NCBI GenBank assembly: GCA_051011595.1
Contig: JBPCTQ010000098.1
Coordinates: forward strand, 1 to 10,761
DNA from: JAOUEE01 sp051011595
GTDB taxonomy: Bacteria; Actinomycetota; Acidimicrobiia; Acidimicrobiales; SHLQ01
DNA: 10,761 bases
Direction: 5' to 3'
The notes beneath the pieces are model-generated. The model worked only from the letters and a program-made list of their open reading frames with translations. It was not told where the DNA came from and ran no database searches. Of the stretch, positions 1 through 6,195 are shown one piece after another (the first letter of the stretch is position 1; each line of letters opens with the position of its first letter). The translations under genes were made by a program, and so were the position numbers.

Positions 1-353
1 GTGACGGTGGTGATGACTTGTTCGCCTCCTGACTCGTTGCCGACGTCGACTTGGACTTCGGTGCCGTTGGGTTGGTCGGAGGTGCCGGTGGCGGTGTCGA
101 GGGTGGTGTCGAGGGTGTCGAAGGTGAGCCCGACGAGGGTGACGTCACGAGTTGATGTGCCGTCGGTGACTTCGACGACGTCACCGCTCCCGAGGTCGAG
201 GGTCTCGTTCCCGTAGTTGAAGTTCCCGTCGGTGTCGCTGGTGGGTGGGTCGGCGACGGCGACGGCGTTGACCTTAAACGTCAACAGCGTGGCGGGGGCG
301 AATCCTCCGCATTCGACCCGGTCCGGGTTGTTGGCGGTGGTGGCTTGGATCTG
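1..353 (-). repeat. Tandem repeat unit R3 (partial) of the secreted repeat protein
   Basis: This is the third copy of the coding repeat, cut by the window edge. It is very close to R2 at the DNA level: for example a 30-base stretch at 160-189 recurs exactly at 628-657. It contains the only cysteine of the visible protein, just after PDRVE. Confidence 0.8.
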
Positions 354-1436
354 GGGTGGCTGGGGTGCGTCGGCGAAGGTTTCGTCGCCGTCGGGTTCGG
401 TGATGGAGGCTTGGCCGCCCATGGTGTCGTCGATGTCGATGGTGAACGCGGCTGTCCATGCCGCGGATGTCACGGTGGTTTCGATTGTTTCGCCGAGGGT
501 TTCGTTGCCGACGTCGACGCGCACGGGGGTGGTATCGGGTTGGTCGGAGGTGCCGGTGGCGGTGTCGGTGGTGGTGTTGAGGGTGTCGAAGCTCACCCCA
601 ACGGTGGTGAGGGTGCGGGTGGTGGTGCCGTCGGTGACTTCGACGACGTCACCGCTCGTGAGGTCGAACGTGGGGTTGTCGTAGTTGAAGTTGCCGTCGG
701 TGTCGGTGGTGGGTGAGTCGGCGACGGCGACAGTGTTGACCTTCAACGTCAACAACGTCGAGGGCGCGAAACCGCCGCCTTCGACCCGGTCCGGGTTGCT
801 GGCCGTCGACGCCCGAATCTGAGGCGGCGGGGGACCGCCCGCCGCGGTGGCATCGCCGTCGCCATCGAAGATGAAGGCCACCCCGAACCTGTCCGCCAGG
901 CTCATTGTGAAGGTCGTCGCCCACGCGCTGCCACTGGCAGTCGTGGTGAGTGTCTCGGTGGGTGGGTCGGTCGGGCTGGTCAGAGCCCAGACGTCGACCT
1001 GGGTGCCGTCGGGTTGGTCGGTGGTGCCGTCTGCCGCACCAGTGGTGTAGTTGAGGTTGTCGAAGCTCAGCGCAGCCAGGGTCAGGGTCTTGCTGCTTGT
1101 CCCGTCCGAGACCGAGACCACGTCGCCGCTCCCGAGGTCGAGGGTCGGGTTGTCGTAGGAGAAGAAGCCGGTGCCATCGCTGGTAGGAGGATCACCGACC
1201 GGGAGGCCGTTGACCGAGATCGTCAAGGGGGTGCTGGGCGCGAAGTCGAAGCCCAGCACGGCGTCGCCGCCGGTCGACGCGTCACCGACGGACGTTGCCC
1301 AGATGGAAGGTGTCGGTGGCGCGGTTGCGGCTGGGCCGGCCGGCACCAGTGCAAGCATGACGGCCACCGTGAGCACGGTCAGCACAGCCCTCCCCAACAT
1401 CCTCTTCGTTTTGGCTGTGTCACGCGTCGCGCCCAT
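1..1436 (-). CDS. Secreted tandem-repeat protein, 3' end outside the window
   Basis: The minus strand is open from the ATG at 1436 to the left edge: 478 codons are visible, with no stop. Residues 1-39 form a signal peptide: basic start, hydrophobic core TVLTVAVMLALVPAG, and an A-T-A site near 38-39. Then come three tandem units: R1 about 43-205, R2 about 206-361 and R3 from 362 on, spaced 158 and 156 residues. Each carries FAP(S/A)T, a short V-N strand, DG-N/F-F-NY/SYDN, SGDVV-V-DGT and, later, DQP-GT/T-V-VDV. The units are rich in Thr, Asp and Val and almost free of Cys (one, in R3), as expected of stacked extracellular beta-sandwich modules. The start is backed by a GGAGAGG ribosome site 7 nt upstream. 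I do not recognise the repeat family. A surface, adhesive or matrix role is inference. Whether the missing C-terminus carries an anchor cannot be seen. Confidence 0.85.
   Translation of the reverse strand, partial: MGATRDTAKTKRMLGRAVLTVLTVAVMLALVPAGPAATAPPTPSIWATSVGDASTGGDAVLGFDFAPSTPLTISVNGLPVGDPPTSDGTGFFSYDNPTLDLGSGDVVSVSDGTSSKTLTLAALSFDNLNYTTGAADGTTDQPDGTQVDVWALTSPTDPPTETLTTTASGSAWATTFTMSLADRFGVAFIFDGDGDATAAGGPPPPQIRASTASNPDRVEGGGFAPSTLLTLKVNTVAVADSPTTDTDGNFNYDNPTFDLTSGDVVEVTDGTTTRTLTTVGVSFDTLNTTTDTATGTSDQPDTTPVRVDVGNETLGETIETTVTSAAWTAAFTIDIDDTMGGQASITEPDGDETFADAPQPPQIQATTANNPDRVECGGFAPATLLTFKVNAVAVADPPTSDTDGNFNYGNETLDLGSGDVVEVTDGTSTRDVTLVGLTFDTLDTTLDTATGTSDQPNGTEVQVDVGNESGGEQVITTV
354..821 (-). 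repeat. Tandem repeat unit R2 (468 bp, 156 codons)
   Basis: This is the second copy, from the PPQI segment to the next PPQI. Its spacing to R3 is exactly 468 bp, and the two copies share long near-identical stretches, which suggests recent duplication or gene conversion. Confidence 0.8.
822..1310 (-). repeat. Tandem repeat unit R1 (diverged copy)
   Basis: This is the first copy after the signal peptide. It keeps the landmarks (FAPSTPLTISVN, SYDNPTLDLGSGDVV, DQPDGTQVDV), but its DNA is clearly less similar to R2 and R3. It sits about 474 bp from R2, with a proline-rich joint (GGPPPPQI) between them. Confidence 0.7.
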
Positions 1437-1443
1437 GGTTTCG

Positions 1444-1450
1444 CCTCTCC
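1444..1450 (-). promoter_or_regulatory. Ribosome binding site of the secreted repeat protein
   Basis: The minus strand reads GGAGAGG, followed by 7 nt and the ATG at 1436. This fixes the start of the gene that runs off the left edge. Confidence 0.7.
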
Positions 1451-1509
1451 ATCGCATTTCAGTGAGGGTCGCAGGTTCCTGCGTCATCGAACCAGGGCCG
1501 AAGGTCATT

Positions 1510-1517
1510 TCACGTGA
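1510..1517. promoter_or_regulatory. TCACGTGA palindrome upstream of the repeat-protein gene
   Basis: This perfect 8-bp palindrome lies 74 bp upstream of the ATG at 1436, next to the most A/T-rich part of this intergenic stretch (GGCAAAAATCACAC on plus, 1526-1539). A regulator site or the promoter region could lie here, but an 8-bp palindrome can arise by chance. Confidence 0.2.
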
Positions 1518-1638
1518 GATGGATAGGCAAAAATCACACGGAGAGCGGTGGTTGGGTCAGGCAATTCCGCTGGACTCCAAGGAACTCCTGACGCCGTCAG
1601 GCCGATGCGCCAACAGCACGGTCTTCTGAGCGCGGCGA

Positions 1639-2094
1639 TCAGAGGTTGCTCGGTGGTTCAATGCCGGCGGTCAGCCAGAGGTCGCCGACCTCGGACCAGC
1701 GGCGAAGCTCAGCGACCGCGAGATCGCGGGCCTCGTCGGGGTCGCCGTCCCACGTGTCGATCATCTCGAGCGCCCAGTCGCACCACTCGAGGTAGGCCTG
1801 GAGGATGAGGGCGATGAAGCGGCCACCCGTCGTGGGCACGTGGGCCCGGTCGATGTATTCGGTGTCGTAGGCGAGGTACTCCTCGGTGATGTCGCGGAAG
1901 TAGGTTGCCCGCACGACGGCTTCGGCTCGGAAGTCGAGGATCACCTGGCGGAGGTCGTCGACGTGTGTGGATGACGCGCTTTCCGCCGAACGTCGTCCGT
2001 GGGCGGCCGCGGTCGTCAGCTCGAGTGCGTGCCCGTTGGCTCCCCACTTGGCTCTCTGAGGTCTGAGAAGAGATCGTCGGTATGGTCCGACCAC
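1639..2094 (-). CDS. Small protein of unknown function, faint PadR C-terminal-like helical region
   Basis: This is a 151-aa protein starting at GTG, with no strong ribosome site. From about residue 46 it is amphipathic and helical: VDDLRQVILDFRAEAVVRATYF, then a long helix around ITEEYLAYDTEYID, then ALILQAYLEWCDWALEMIDTW, then an acidic tail. The last helix, with its aromatic W-x2-W pattern, recalls the C-terminal dimerisation domain of PadR/AphA-type regulators. The N-terminal 40 residues show no winged-helix, and only 53 bp separate this gene from its upstream neighbour. If the resemblance is real, the DNA-binding half is missing and this may be a truncated remnant. The first 40 residues are low-complexity and the true start may lie further in. 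It shares strand with both flanking repeat-protein genes and may be co-transcribed with the 2148-4343 gene. Confidence 0.55.
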   Translation of the reverse strand: MVGPYRRSLLRPQRAKWGANGHALELTTAAAHGRRSAESASSTHVDDLRQVILDFRAEAVVRATYFRDITEEYLAYDTEYIDRAHVPTTGGRFIALILQAYLEWCDWALEMIDTWDGDPDEARDLAVAELRRWSEVGDLWLTAGIEPPSNL

Positions 2095-2139
2095 TCATCG
2101 ATCACCCGGCCGCCGCGAATCGACATCTCGCCGCCCAGC

Positions 2140-2151
2140 CTGACCGGTCAG
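2140..2151. repeat. 12-bp perfect palindrome over the stop codon of the five-domain protein gene
   Basis: CTGACCGGTCAG is self-complementary and includes the TGA stop (2148-2150 on minus). Outer gccc (2133-2136) and gggc (2157-2160) can extend it into an imperfect hairpin. No T-run follows, so it is at most a weak terminator or a protein site. Confidence 0.3.
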
Positions 2152-4343
2152 AAGCCGGGCCACCAGAAGGGCAGCACGATGGTGTCGCCGCTGGCCGAGG
2201 CGGTGACAGCGGTGCCCTGATCCTCGGCTGAGGCGGTGACGCCATAGGTGGCGTGGAACCACCAGAACTTCCCCTCGGTCTGCTCGAGCGCGATGCGGGT
2301 GCCGGCCCGGTCGTCGCAGTCGAGCGTCGCCTCACCGGCGGCGGTGGCCGGCAGCGGACGGTCCTGCTGGACCTCGACCTCGATGGTGACCTCGGCTCTA
2401 CGACTGCAGGTGACCACGACCCATGCGTCGCGCCCGCCGACGAGCTTGGGTTCGACCGTGATCTCGAGTGACGGCCCGAAGTCGAGTGGGGCGGTGAGTA
2501 CGAACGTCGCCGGGAGGCCGAAGGCGTTGCCGCCGGTGATGGCGGCGACGCACTCGACCTCGGCACAGTTGTAGTCGACCCCGTCGACGGTCAACTCCCG
2601 CCGAACCGTGAGGTCGCTCGAATAGGTCGACACCGGAAGGAAGTCCTCGTCACCGCGAACCCGCAGGTCACAGGCCGTGCCGACGTCGATGTGTTCGTCG
2701 ACCAGCGAGGCGACACACTGCGTCGAGGTCAGGAAGCCGGTCGGGGGTAGATCGACGCCGTTGACGACGATGGTGTCGCCCTCGGCGAGATCGCTGTCGG
2801 GTGTCGCCGTCACGACGGGTCGCTCCGCGAAGTTGATGGGTGCGGCGATCACGTGGATGGCGGGGTCGTTGGGATCGAGCGAGTCTGTGTCGGTCAAGGC
2901 GATCACGCAGGCCGTCGTCGTGCAGTCGTAGTCGGTGCCGTCGACGGTGATCTCGCGTTCGACAGCGATCTCACCGGTGAAGGTCGGGTCGACGCTGAAC
3001 GACGGTGTGCTGGCGGCCGCAGGGTCGCAGCCGTCGAAGGGCAAGAAGCTGTCGCTCACCAGCGCCGACACGCATTGCAGCGCCGTCCGGCTCAGGCCGG
3101 CCGTCGGGAGTCCGGCGGCATGGACGGTGACGATGGAGTGGTCGTACAGGTTCGTCGCCGGGAGCAGAACCAGCGTCGGGCCGCTTCGGAACTGCAACGG
3201 CGCCGTGTCGATGTGGAGCAGAGGAAGATCGGCGCTGGATCCACTGGTCGTGCCGACGGCGGCGACGCAGGCGACCTGCGCACAGTCATAGGCGGTGCCG
3301 CCGACCGTGATCACACGTTCGACGTCGATCGTGCGGGTGATGGTCGGACGCAGGGACGTGTCCGGAAAGGTGTCGAAGCTCGTGTCGCAGGCCTGGCCCC
3401 AGAGCGCAGCGCCGGCGATCAGTGAGTCGAGGCACTGGCCGACCACTCGGCTGTAGCCGTTGACCGGCAGATTGCGCCCGCGGACGGTCACTGCCGTGCC
3501 GTGCAACAGATCCGTGTCGGGTTCGGCGCTGACGTTCGGCACGGACCGGAACTCGATCGGGGCCGTGTGGATGGCGAGGATGGGGATCGACAGGTCGAAG
3601 TTGGTCTCGACCACGCCGATGACGCAGAGTTCGACCGCGCAGTCGTAGTCGACGCCCCCGACTCGCAGGTCGCGGTCGACCGTGATCGTCGCCGATGAGC
3701 CGGTAAGGGCCGTGAAGCCGATGCTGCAGACATCGGTGAGGGTGCCAGCGGCGGGGACGAGTGCGTCGACGCACTGGGTCACAAGCGCGATGGGGCCCAC
3801 GGAGGGCACGCCGACGGTGTTGACCACCACCTCCTGTCCGTCGAGCAGATCTGTGTCGGGCGTGGCAGTGACGGTGGGCGGGCCGCCGAAGGAGAGGGCA
3901 TCGTCCGCGTGCGCCAACCCGGTCGTCGATCCGCCGACCGAGGTCTGGGACACGATCGTGCCCACGCACCGTTCGATGCGGCAGCTGTGGGGCACGCGCG
4001 GCTCGCCGGCCTCGATCGTGTCGCTGAGGAGCTCGAAGCTCGTCTCGAACGTCGGCTCGAGGATCGCCGGGCCCACCAGGATGTTGAACCCGGCATCCAG
4101 GTCGCAGGCGGTGCTCCAGTCGGCTCCCTGGTCGAGCAACGATTCGAGGCACACGGCTGCGAAACGGAACGAGCCGCTCGTCGTGAGGCCGGTGCCCGAC
4201 ACGGTGATCGTGTCCCCGACCTCCAGGACGGCGTCGGGACTGACGGTGACAACGGGTGTCGTCTGGGCTGCTGCCGTGGTCGCCGGGACGAGGGCGAGGA
4301 GCACGGACTGGACGAGCACGCCCGTCGCGACCTTCACCTTCAT
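2148..4343 (-). CDS. Secreted protein with five tandem neocarzinostatin-like domains
   Basis: This is a 731-aa exported protein. Residues 1-27 are a signal peptide ending TTAAAQ. Five domains follow at about 28-153, 154-267, 268-387, 388-507 and 508-623. Each has V-x-PDTDLLDG, V-x-V-x-G-x-x-LP, QCV-x2-L, a second Cys (usually CD), a V-R/E-R-x-ITV strand, G-x-DYDC-x4-C, and a closing APIxF strand. The four cysteines per domain (such as 191, 206, 235, 240) with the C-x4-C second pair, and the length of about 115 aa, match the neocarzinostatin/macromomycin apoprotein fold with its two disulfides. The last 108 residues form a separate beta-rich domain with two Cys (646, 676), ending PFWWPGF. No sortase motif or membrane anchor is seen. 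The start at 4343 rather than 4376 is supported by AGGGAGG 5 nt upstream. The function is unknown; there are no enediyne genes nearby, so chromophore binding is not implied. Confidence 0.88.
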   Translation of the reverse strand: MKVKVATGVLVQSVLLALVPATTAAAQTTPVVTVSPDAVLEVGDTITVSGTGLTTSGSFRFAAVCLESLLDQGADWSTACDLDAGFNILVGPAILEPTFETSFELLSDTIEAGEPRVPHSCRIERCVGTIVSQTSVGGSTTGLAHADDALSFGGPPTVTATPDTDLLDGQEVVVNTVGVPSVGPIALVTQCVDALVPAAGTLTDVCSIGFTALTGSSATITVDRDLRVGGVDYDCAVELCVIGVVETNFDLSIPILAIHTAPIEFRSVPNVSAEPDTDLLHGTAVTVRGRNLPVNGYSRVVGQCLDSLIAGAALWGQACDTSFDTFPDTSLRPTITRTIDVERVITVGGTAYDCAQVACVAAVGTTSGSSADLPLLHIDTAPLQFRSGPTLVLLPATNLYDHSIVTVHAAGLPTAGLSRTALQCVSALVSDSFLPFDGCDPAAASTPSFSVDPTFTGEIAVEREITVDGTDYDCTTTACVIALTDTDSLDPNDPAIHVIAAPINFAERPVVTATPDSDLAEGDTIVVNGVDLPPTGFLTSTQCVASLVDEHIDVGTACDLRVRGDEDFLPVSTYSSDLTVRRELTVDGVDYNCAEVECVAAITGGNAFGLPATFVLTAPLDFGPSLEITVEPKLVGGRDAWVVVTCSRRAEVTIEVEVQQDRPLPATAAGEATLDCDDRAGTRIALEQTEGKFWWFHATYGVTASAEDQGTAVTASASGDTIVLPFWWPGF

Positions 4344-4348
4344 CGTTG

Positions 4349-4355
4349 CCTCCCT
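4349..4355 (-). promoter_or_regulatory. Ribosome binding site deciding the start of the five-domain protein
   Basis: The minus strand reads AGGGAGG and then 5 nt to the ATG at 4343. The alternative in-frame start at 4376 lies upstream of this site and would put 11 charged residues before the signal peptide. Confidence 0.7.
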
Positions 4356-4374
4356 CAACCGCCGCGTGGCAGGC

Positions 4375-4380
4375 AACCTA
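4375..4380 (-). promoter_or_regulatory. Candidate -10 element (TAGGTT)
   Basis: A TAnnnT hexamer on the minus strand lies 31 bp upstream of the ATG at 4343, a sensible place for a short leader. No good -35 is found 16-18 bp further up, so this is weak. Confidence 0.2.
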
Positions 4381-4508
4381 CCGCAGCGGGTGGTCGGCGT
4401 ACCCGGGGACCTCGCTCAGCGCGGTCGCTCGCCCCGCAATCCGGGTGGGCACGTGCGTGGTGGGATGGCTGATGGATCGCGAAACCAACGCGAAACGGAG
4501 ATCCCCGG

Positions 4509-4856
4509 ATGGTCATGGCAGCGCAGTTCATTGCTGAGCTTCGAGCGGACCGGGAACGGGCATCGCGGCCTATAGGTGTCGAAGATGGTGTGGCCAGGGT
4601 GGCCGAATCGGTCGGGACGCCGCTGGGCCGCGGCGTGTTGCGCAGCGTCATTCGCGAAGCCCGGTACGGGCCGGCGGTGCAGGCGATGGCCCGCGGCGCC
4701 ATGCATGTCCGCGCACCCGAGATCCCACACGTCCCTCAACCCGTGCCGCCGCTCTCAGAAAGGCGGTCTGCACGCGCATCATGTGGACTTCTGTGGAGCT
4801 GGCGGGAATCGAACCCGCGACCCCCTGCTTGCAAAGCAGGTGCTCTAGCCAACTGA
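4509..4856 (+). CDS. Doubtful small ORF running into the tRNA gene
   Basis: This is a 115-codon plus-strand ORF with an unusually good ribosome site (ACGGAG, 8 nt before the ATG). Its N-terminal 80 residues look protein-like: MVMAAQFIAELRADRERASR, then VARVAESVGTPLGRGVLRSVIREARYG. The C-terminal 20 or so residues, however, are the antisense translation of tRNA-Ala, and the stop at 4854-4856 lies inside the tRNA. A real gene would rarely end there. It may be spurious or a gene whose own 3' end was lost. No family is recognised. Confidence 0.2.
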   Translation: MVMAAQFIAELRADRERASRPIGVEDGVARVAESVGTPLGRGVLRSVIREARYGPAVQAMARGAMHVRAPEIPHVPQPVPPLSERRSARASCGLLWSWRESNPRPPACKAGALAN

Positions 4857-4867
4857 GCTACAGCCCC
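4794..4867 (-). tRNA. tRNA-Ala (anticodon TGC)
   Basis: The minus strand folds as a 74-nt cloverleaf. The acceptor is GGGGCTG with CAGCTCC (one G-T pair) and discriminator A. The D arm is GCTC/GAGC with loop AGTTGGCTA. The anticodon stem is CCTGC/GCAGG with loop TTTGCAA, giving anticodon TGC, which reads GCA/GCG alanine codons. The variable loop is GGGTC, and the T arm is GCGGG/CCCGC with loop TTCGATT. CCA is not encoded: the bases after the discriminator are CAG, so CCA must be added by the nucleotidyltransferase. Confidence 0.97.
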
Positions 4868-4879
4868 GTGAGACAGACA

Positions 4880-4885
4880 AGGGTA
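4880..4885 (-). promoter_or_regulatory. Candidate -10 box of the tRNA-Ala gene
   Basis: TACCCT on the minus strand fits TAnnnT and lies 12 bp upstream of the mature tRNA 5' end, which would start transcription a few bases before the tRNA. The -35 region is poor. The CGCCAT-type repeat lies just beyond it. Confidence 0.35.
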
Positions 4886-4914
4886 GGGCCGCGGCATGGC
4901 CGTGCGGTTCATCT

Positions 4915-4956
4915 CGCCATCGCCATCGCCACTGCCATCGCCATCGCCATCGCCGC
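4915..4956. repeat. Hexanucleotide repeat, seven imperfect CGCCAT units
   Basis: There are seven 6-bp units in a row: units 1, 2, 5 and 6 are exact CGCCAT, and units 3, 4 and 7 differ by one or two bases. It sits between the tRNA-Ala and the membrane-protein gene. If the membrane protein started at the upstream ATG 4896, the repeat would encode a Pro-Ser stretch. The period of 6 would keep frame on slippage. Confidence 0.85.
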
Positions 4957-5019
4957 TGGTCCCGATTGGCGTGGCGCGCGCCCGGCCCGTAGAAACAAGC
5001 CCCCTCGATCGGCCACCCC

Positions 5020-5024
5020 GGAGG
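5020..5024 (+). promoter_or_regulatory. Ribosome binding site deciding the membrane-protein start
   Basis: GGAGG is followed by only 3 nt (ATC) before the ATG at 5028. The spacing is short but the match is strong. The upstream in-frame ATG at 4896 has no comparable site and would add 44 residues made largely of the Pro-Ser repeat. Confidence 0.5.
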
Positions 5025-5027
5025 ATC

Positions 5028-6191
5028 ATGGAGTTCAGCGACGCCGTCGTCTTCATCGTCGTTGTCGGCGCCCGGTTCCTGGTGCCGCTGCTCATCCCCC
5101 GGTTCCCGCTGCCGGCCATCCTGGCCGCGCTGGTCATCGATGCTGCCGATCAGACCATCTTCCAGCAGTTCACCGACCTCGACCTCGACGGCTACCAGGG
5201 CTACGACAAAGCCCTCGACATCTACTACCTCACCATCGCCTACATCTCGGCCATGCGGAACTGGGCCAGCCCCTTCGCGTTCAGCGTGGCTCGGGTGCTC
5301 TGGTACTACCGGCTGGTCGGTGTGGTGCTGTTCGAGATGACCGAGGAGCGGTGGCTGCTGCTGGTCTTCGCCAACACGTTCGAGTACTTCTTCATCTTCT
5401 ACGAGGGAGTCCGCACCAAATGGAACCCGGCTCGCCTCGGTCGCAGAGGAGTGGTGGGGGCGGCCGCCTTCATCTGGATCTTCATCAAGTTGCCCCAGGA
5501 ATGGTGGATTCACATCGCCCAGCTCGACTTCACCGACTTCATGAAGGAAGACGTGTTCGGTTCCACATCCGACGCCAGTTGGGGTGAAGCCATGGCGAAC
5601 CGGCCCGGTGTCACCGCGTTGTTGGTGGCCGCGCTCGTCGGCATCGGTGTGCTCGCCTACTACGGATCGAAGCGGCTCCCGCCGGCCGACTGGTCCTTCA
5701 CCATCGACTCCGACGTGGTCGGTCGCCACCTGGGATGGGAAGCCATCCCCGATGGTGTGCCACACGAGAAGGTGTTCGGCTGGCCGGCTGTCGAGAAGAT
5801 CTTCCTGCTCACCCTGGTGTCGGCCATCTTCGGTCAGGTGCTGGGGACGGAGGCGTCCGGTCTTCAAATGGTGGCCGCGGTGGCGCTCATCGTGGTCACC
5901 AACGCTGCCATCAGTCAGTGGCGAGGACGGCGGGCCATGCAGTGGAGCTCCACCTTCGTGCAGTTCATCGCCCTCACGATCGCCAACGTGGTGCTCCTCA
6001 CGGTGTTCGCGGCGGTGATGGGTACCGGCGGCGACACGCAGTTCGACTTCTCCCGTGCCGTGTTCTTCGCCGTTCTGTTGACCCTCATCATCGTGTTGTT
6101 CGATCGCTACCGACGCATTCGTTCGGCGCGACAACTCGAACGAAACATGGTCGACGATGCCGACCCGCTGGTGGGGTTCGCCGGGGAATGA
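5028..6191 (+). CDS. Uncharacterised polytopic membrane protein
   Basis: This is a 387-aa integral membrane protein with about 8-10 hydrophobic segments, near residues 5-23, 27-38, 63-75, 82-103, 109-126, 141-154, 195-212, 256-272, 279-293, 311-332 and 343-358. It has conserved-looking loops rich in aromatics: ALDIYYLTIAYISAMRNWAS (62-81), RVLWYYRLVGVVLFEMTEERW (89-109) and NTFEYFFIFYEGVRTKW (116-132). The acidic DLDLDGYQGYD (50-60) resembles an EF-hand loop but lacks the acidic residue at position 12. A soluble stretch lies at 214-255, and the C-terminus is basic and then acidic (RYRRIRSARQLERN...DDADP). It is the only confident plus-strand gene here and has no operon partner. I do not recognise a named family; a transport or envelope role would be a guess. 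The start at 5028 was chosen by GGAGG and by the first membrane segment beginning at once. Confidence 0.82.
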   Translation: MEFSDAVVFIVVVGARFLVPLLIPRFPLPAILAALVIDAADQTIFQQFTDLDLDGYQGYDKALDIYYLTIAYISAMRNWASPFAFSVARVLWYYRLVGVVLFEMTEERWLLLVFANTFEYFFIFYEGVRTKWNPARLGRRGVVGAAAFIWIFIKLPQEWWIHIAQLDFTDFMKEDVFGSTSDASWGEAMANRPGVTALLVAALVGIGVLAYYGSKRLPPADWSFTIDSDVVGRHLGWEAIPDGVPHEKVFGWPAVEKIFLLTLVSAIFGQVLGTEASGLQMVAAVALIVVTNAAISQWRGRRAMQWSSTFVQFIALTIANVVLLTVFAAVMGTGGDTQFDFSRAVFFAVLLTLIIVLFDRYRRIRSARQLERNMVDDADPLVGFAGE

Positions 6192-6195
6192 GCCC

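Larger units (their letters stand above)
4344..4793. other. 450-bp stretch without a convincing gene
   Basis: This lies between the start of the five-domain secreted protein and the tRNA-Ala, both on minus. It should hold the promoter of the secreted protein and the tRNA terminator. Two direct GCGAAAC copies sit at 4479-4485 and 4490-4496, 11 bp apart (one helical turn). A short inverted pair (CCGCC 4746-4750, GGCGG 4762-4766) lies downstream of the tRNA, but no T-run follows. A possible small plus-strand ORF starts at 4509 and is listed separately. Confidence 0.5.

Noticed and set aside
217..684. Plus-strand open frames across the left repeat region
   Set aside because: They are Val/Ser/Gly-rich shadows that mirror the minus-strand repeats; the minus frame has the signal peptide and ribosome site.
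1..1310. Possible CRISPR or non-coding satellite because of regular repeats
   Set aside because: The period is about 468 bp, there are no short spacers, and the repeats are in frame in one long coding sequence.
1587..1601. Hairpin CCTGAC-GCC-GTCAGG as terminator of the 1639-2094 gene
   Set aside because: The stem is only 6 bp and no T-run follows on the minus strand; it may be chance.
3286..4152. 288-codon minus-strand frame within the five-domain gene
   Set aside because: It is an Arg/His-rich alternative frame inside a gene with clear repeated domains.
2148..4343. Part of an enediyne antibiotic cluster, because of the neocarzinostatin-like domains
   Set aside because: No polyketide synthase, tailoring or resistance genes are present in the window, and multidomain secreted forms need not bind a chromophore.
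4746..4766. CCGCC/GGCGG pair as the tRNA-Ala terminator
   Set aside because: It has a 5-bp stem with an 11-nt loop and no T-run; too weak to call.
5175..5211. EF-hand calcium site in the membrane protein (DLDLDGYQGYD)
   Set aside because: The loop has Asp at positions 1, 3 and 5 and Gly at 6, but a lysine where the acidic residue at position 12 is needed.
4845..6134. Long minus-strand open frame opposite the membrane-protein gene
   Set aside because: The translation is rich in His, Glu, Arg and Gly in the manner of antisense GC-rich DNA, and it also runs into tRNA-Ala. The plus strand gives a coherent membrane protein.
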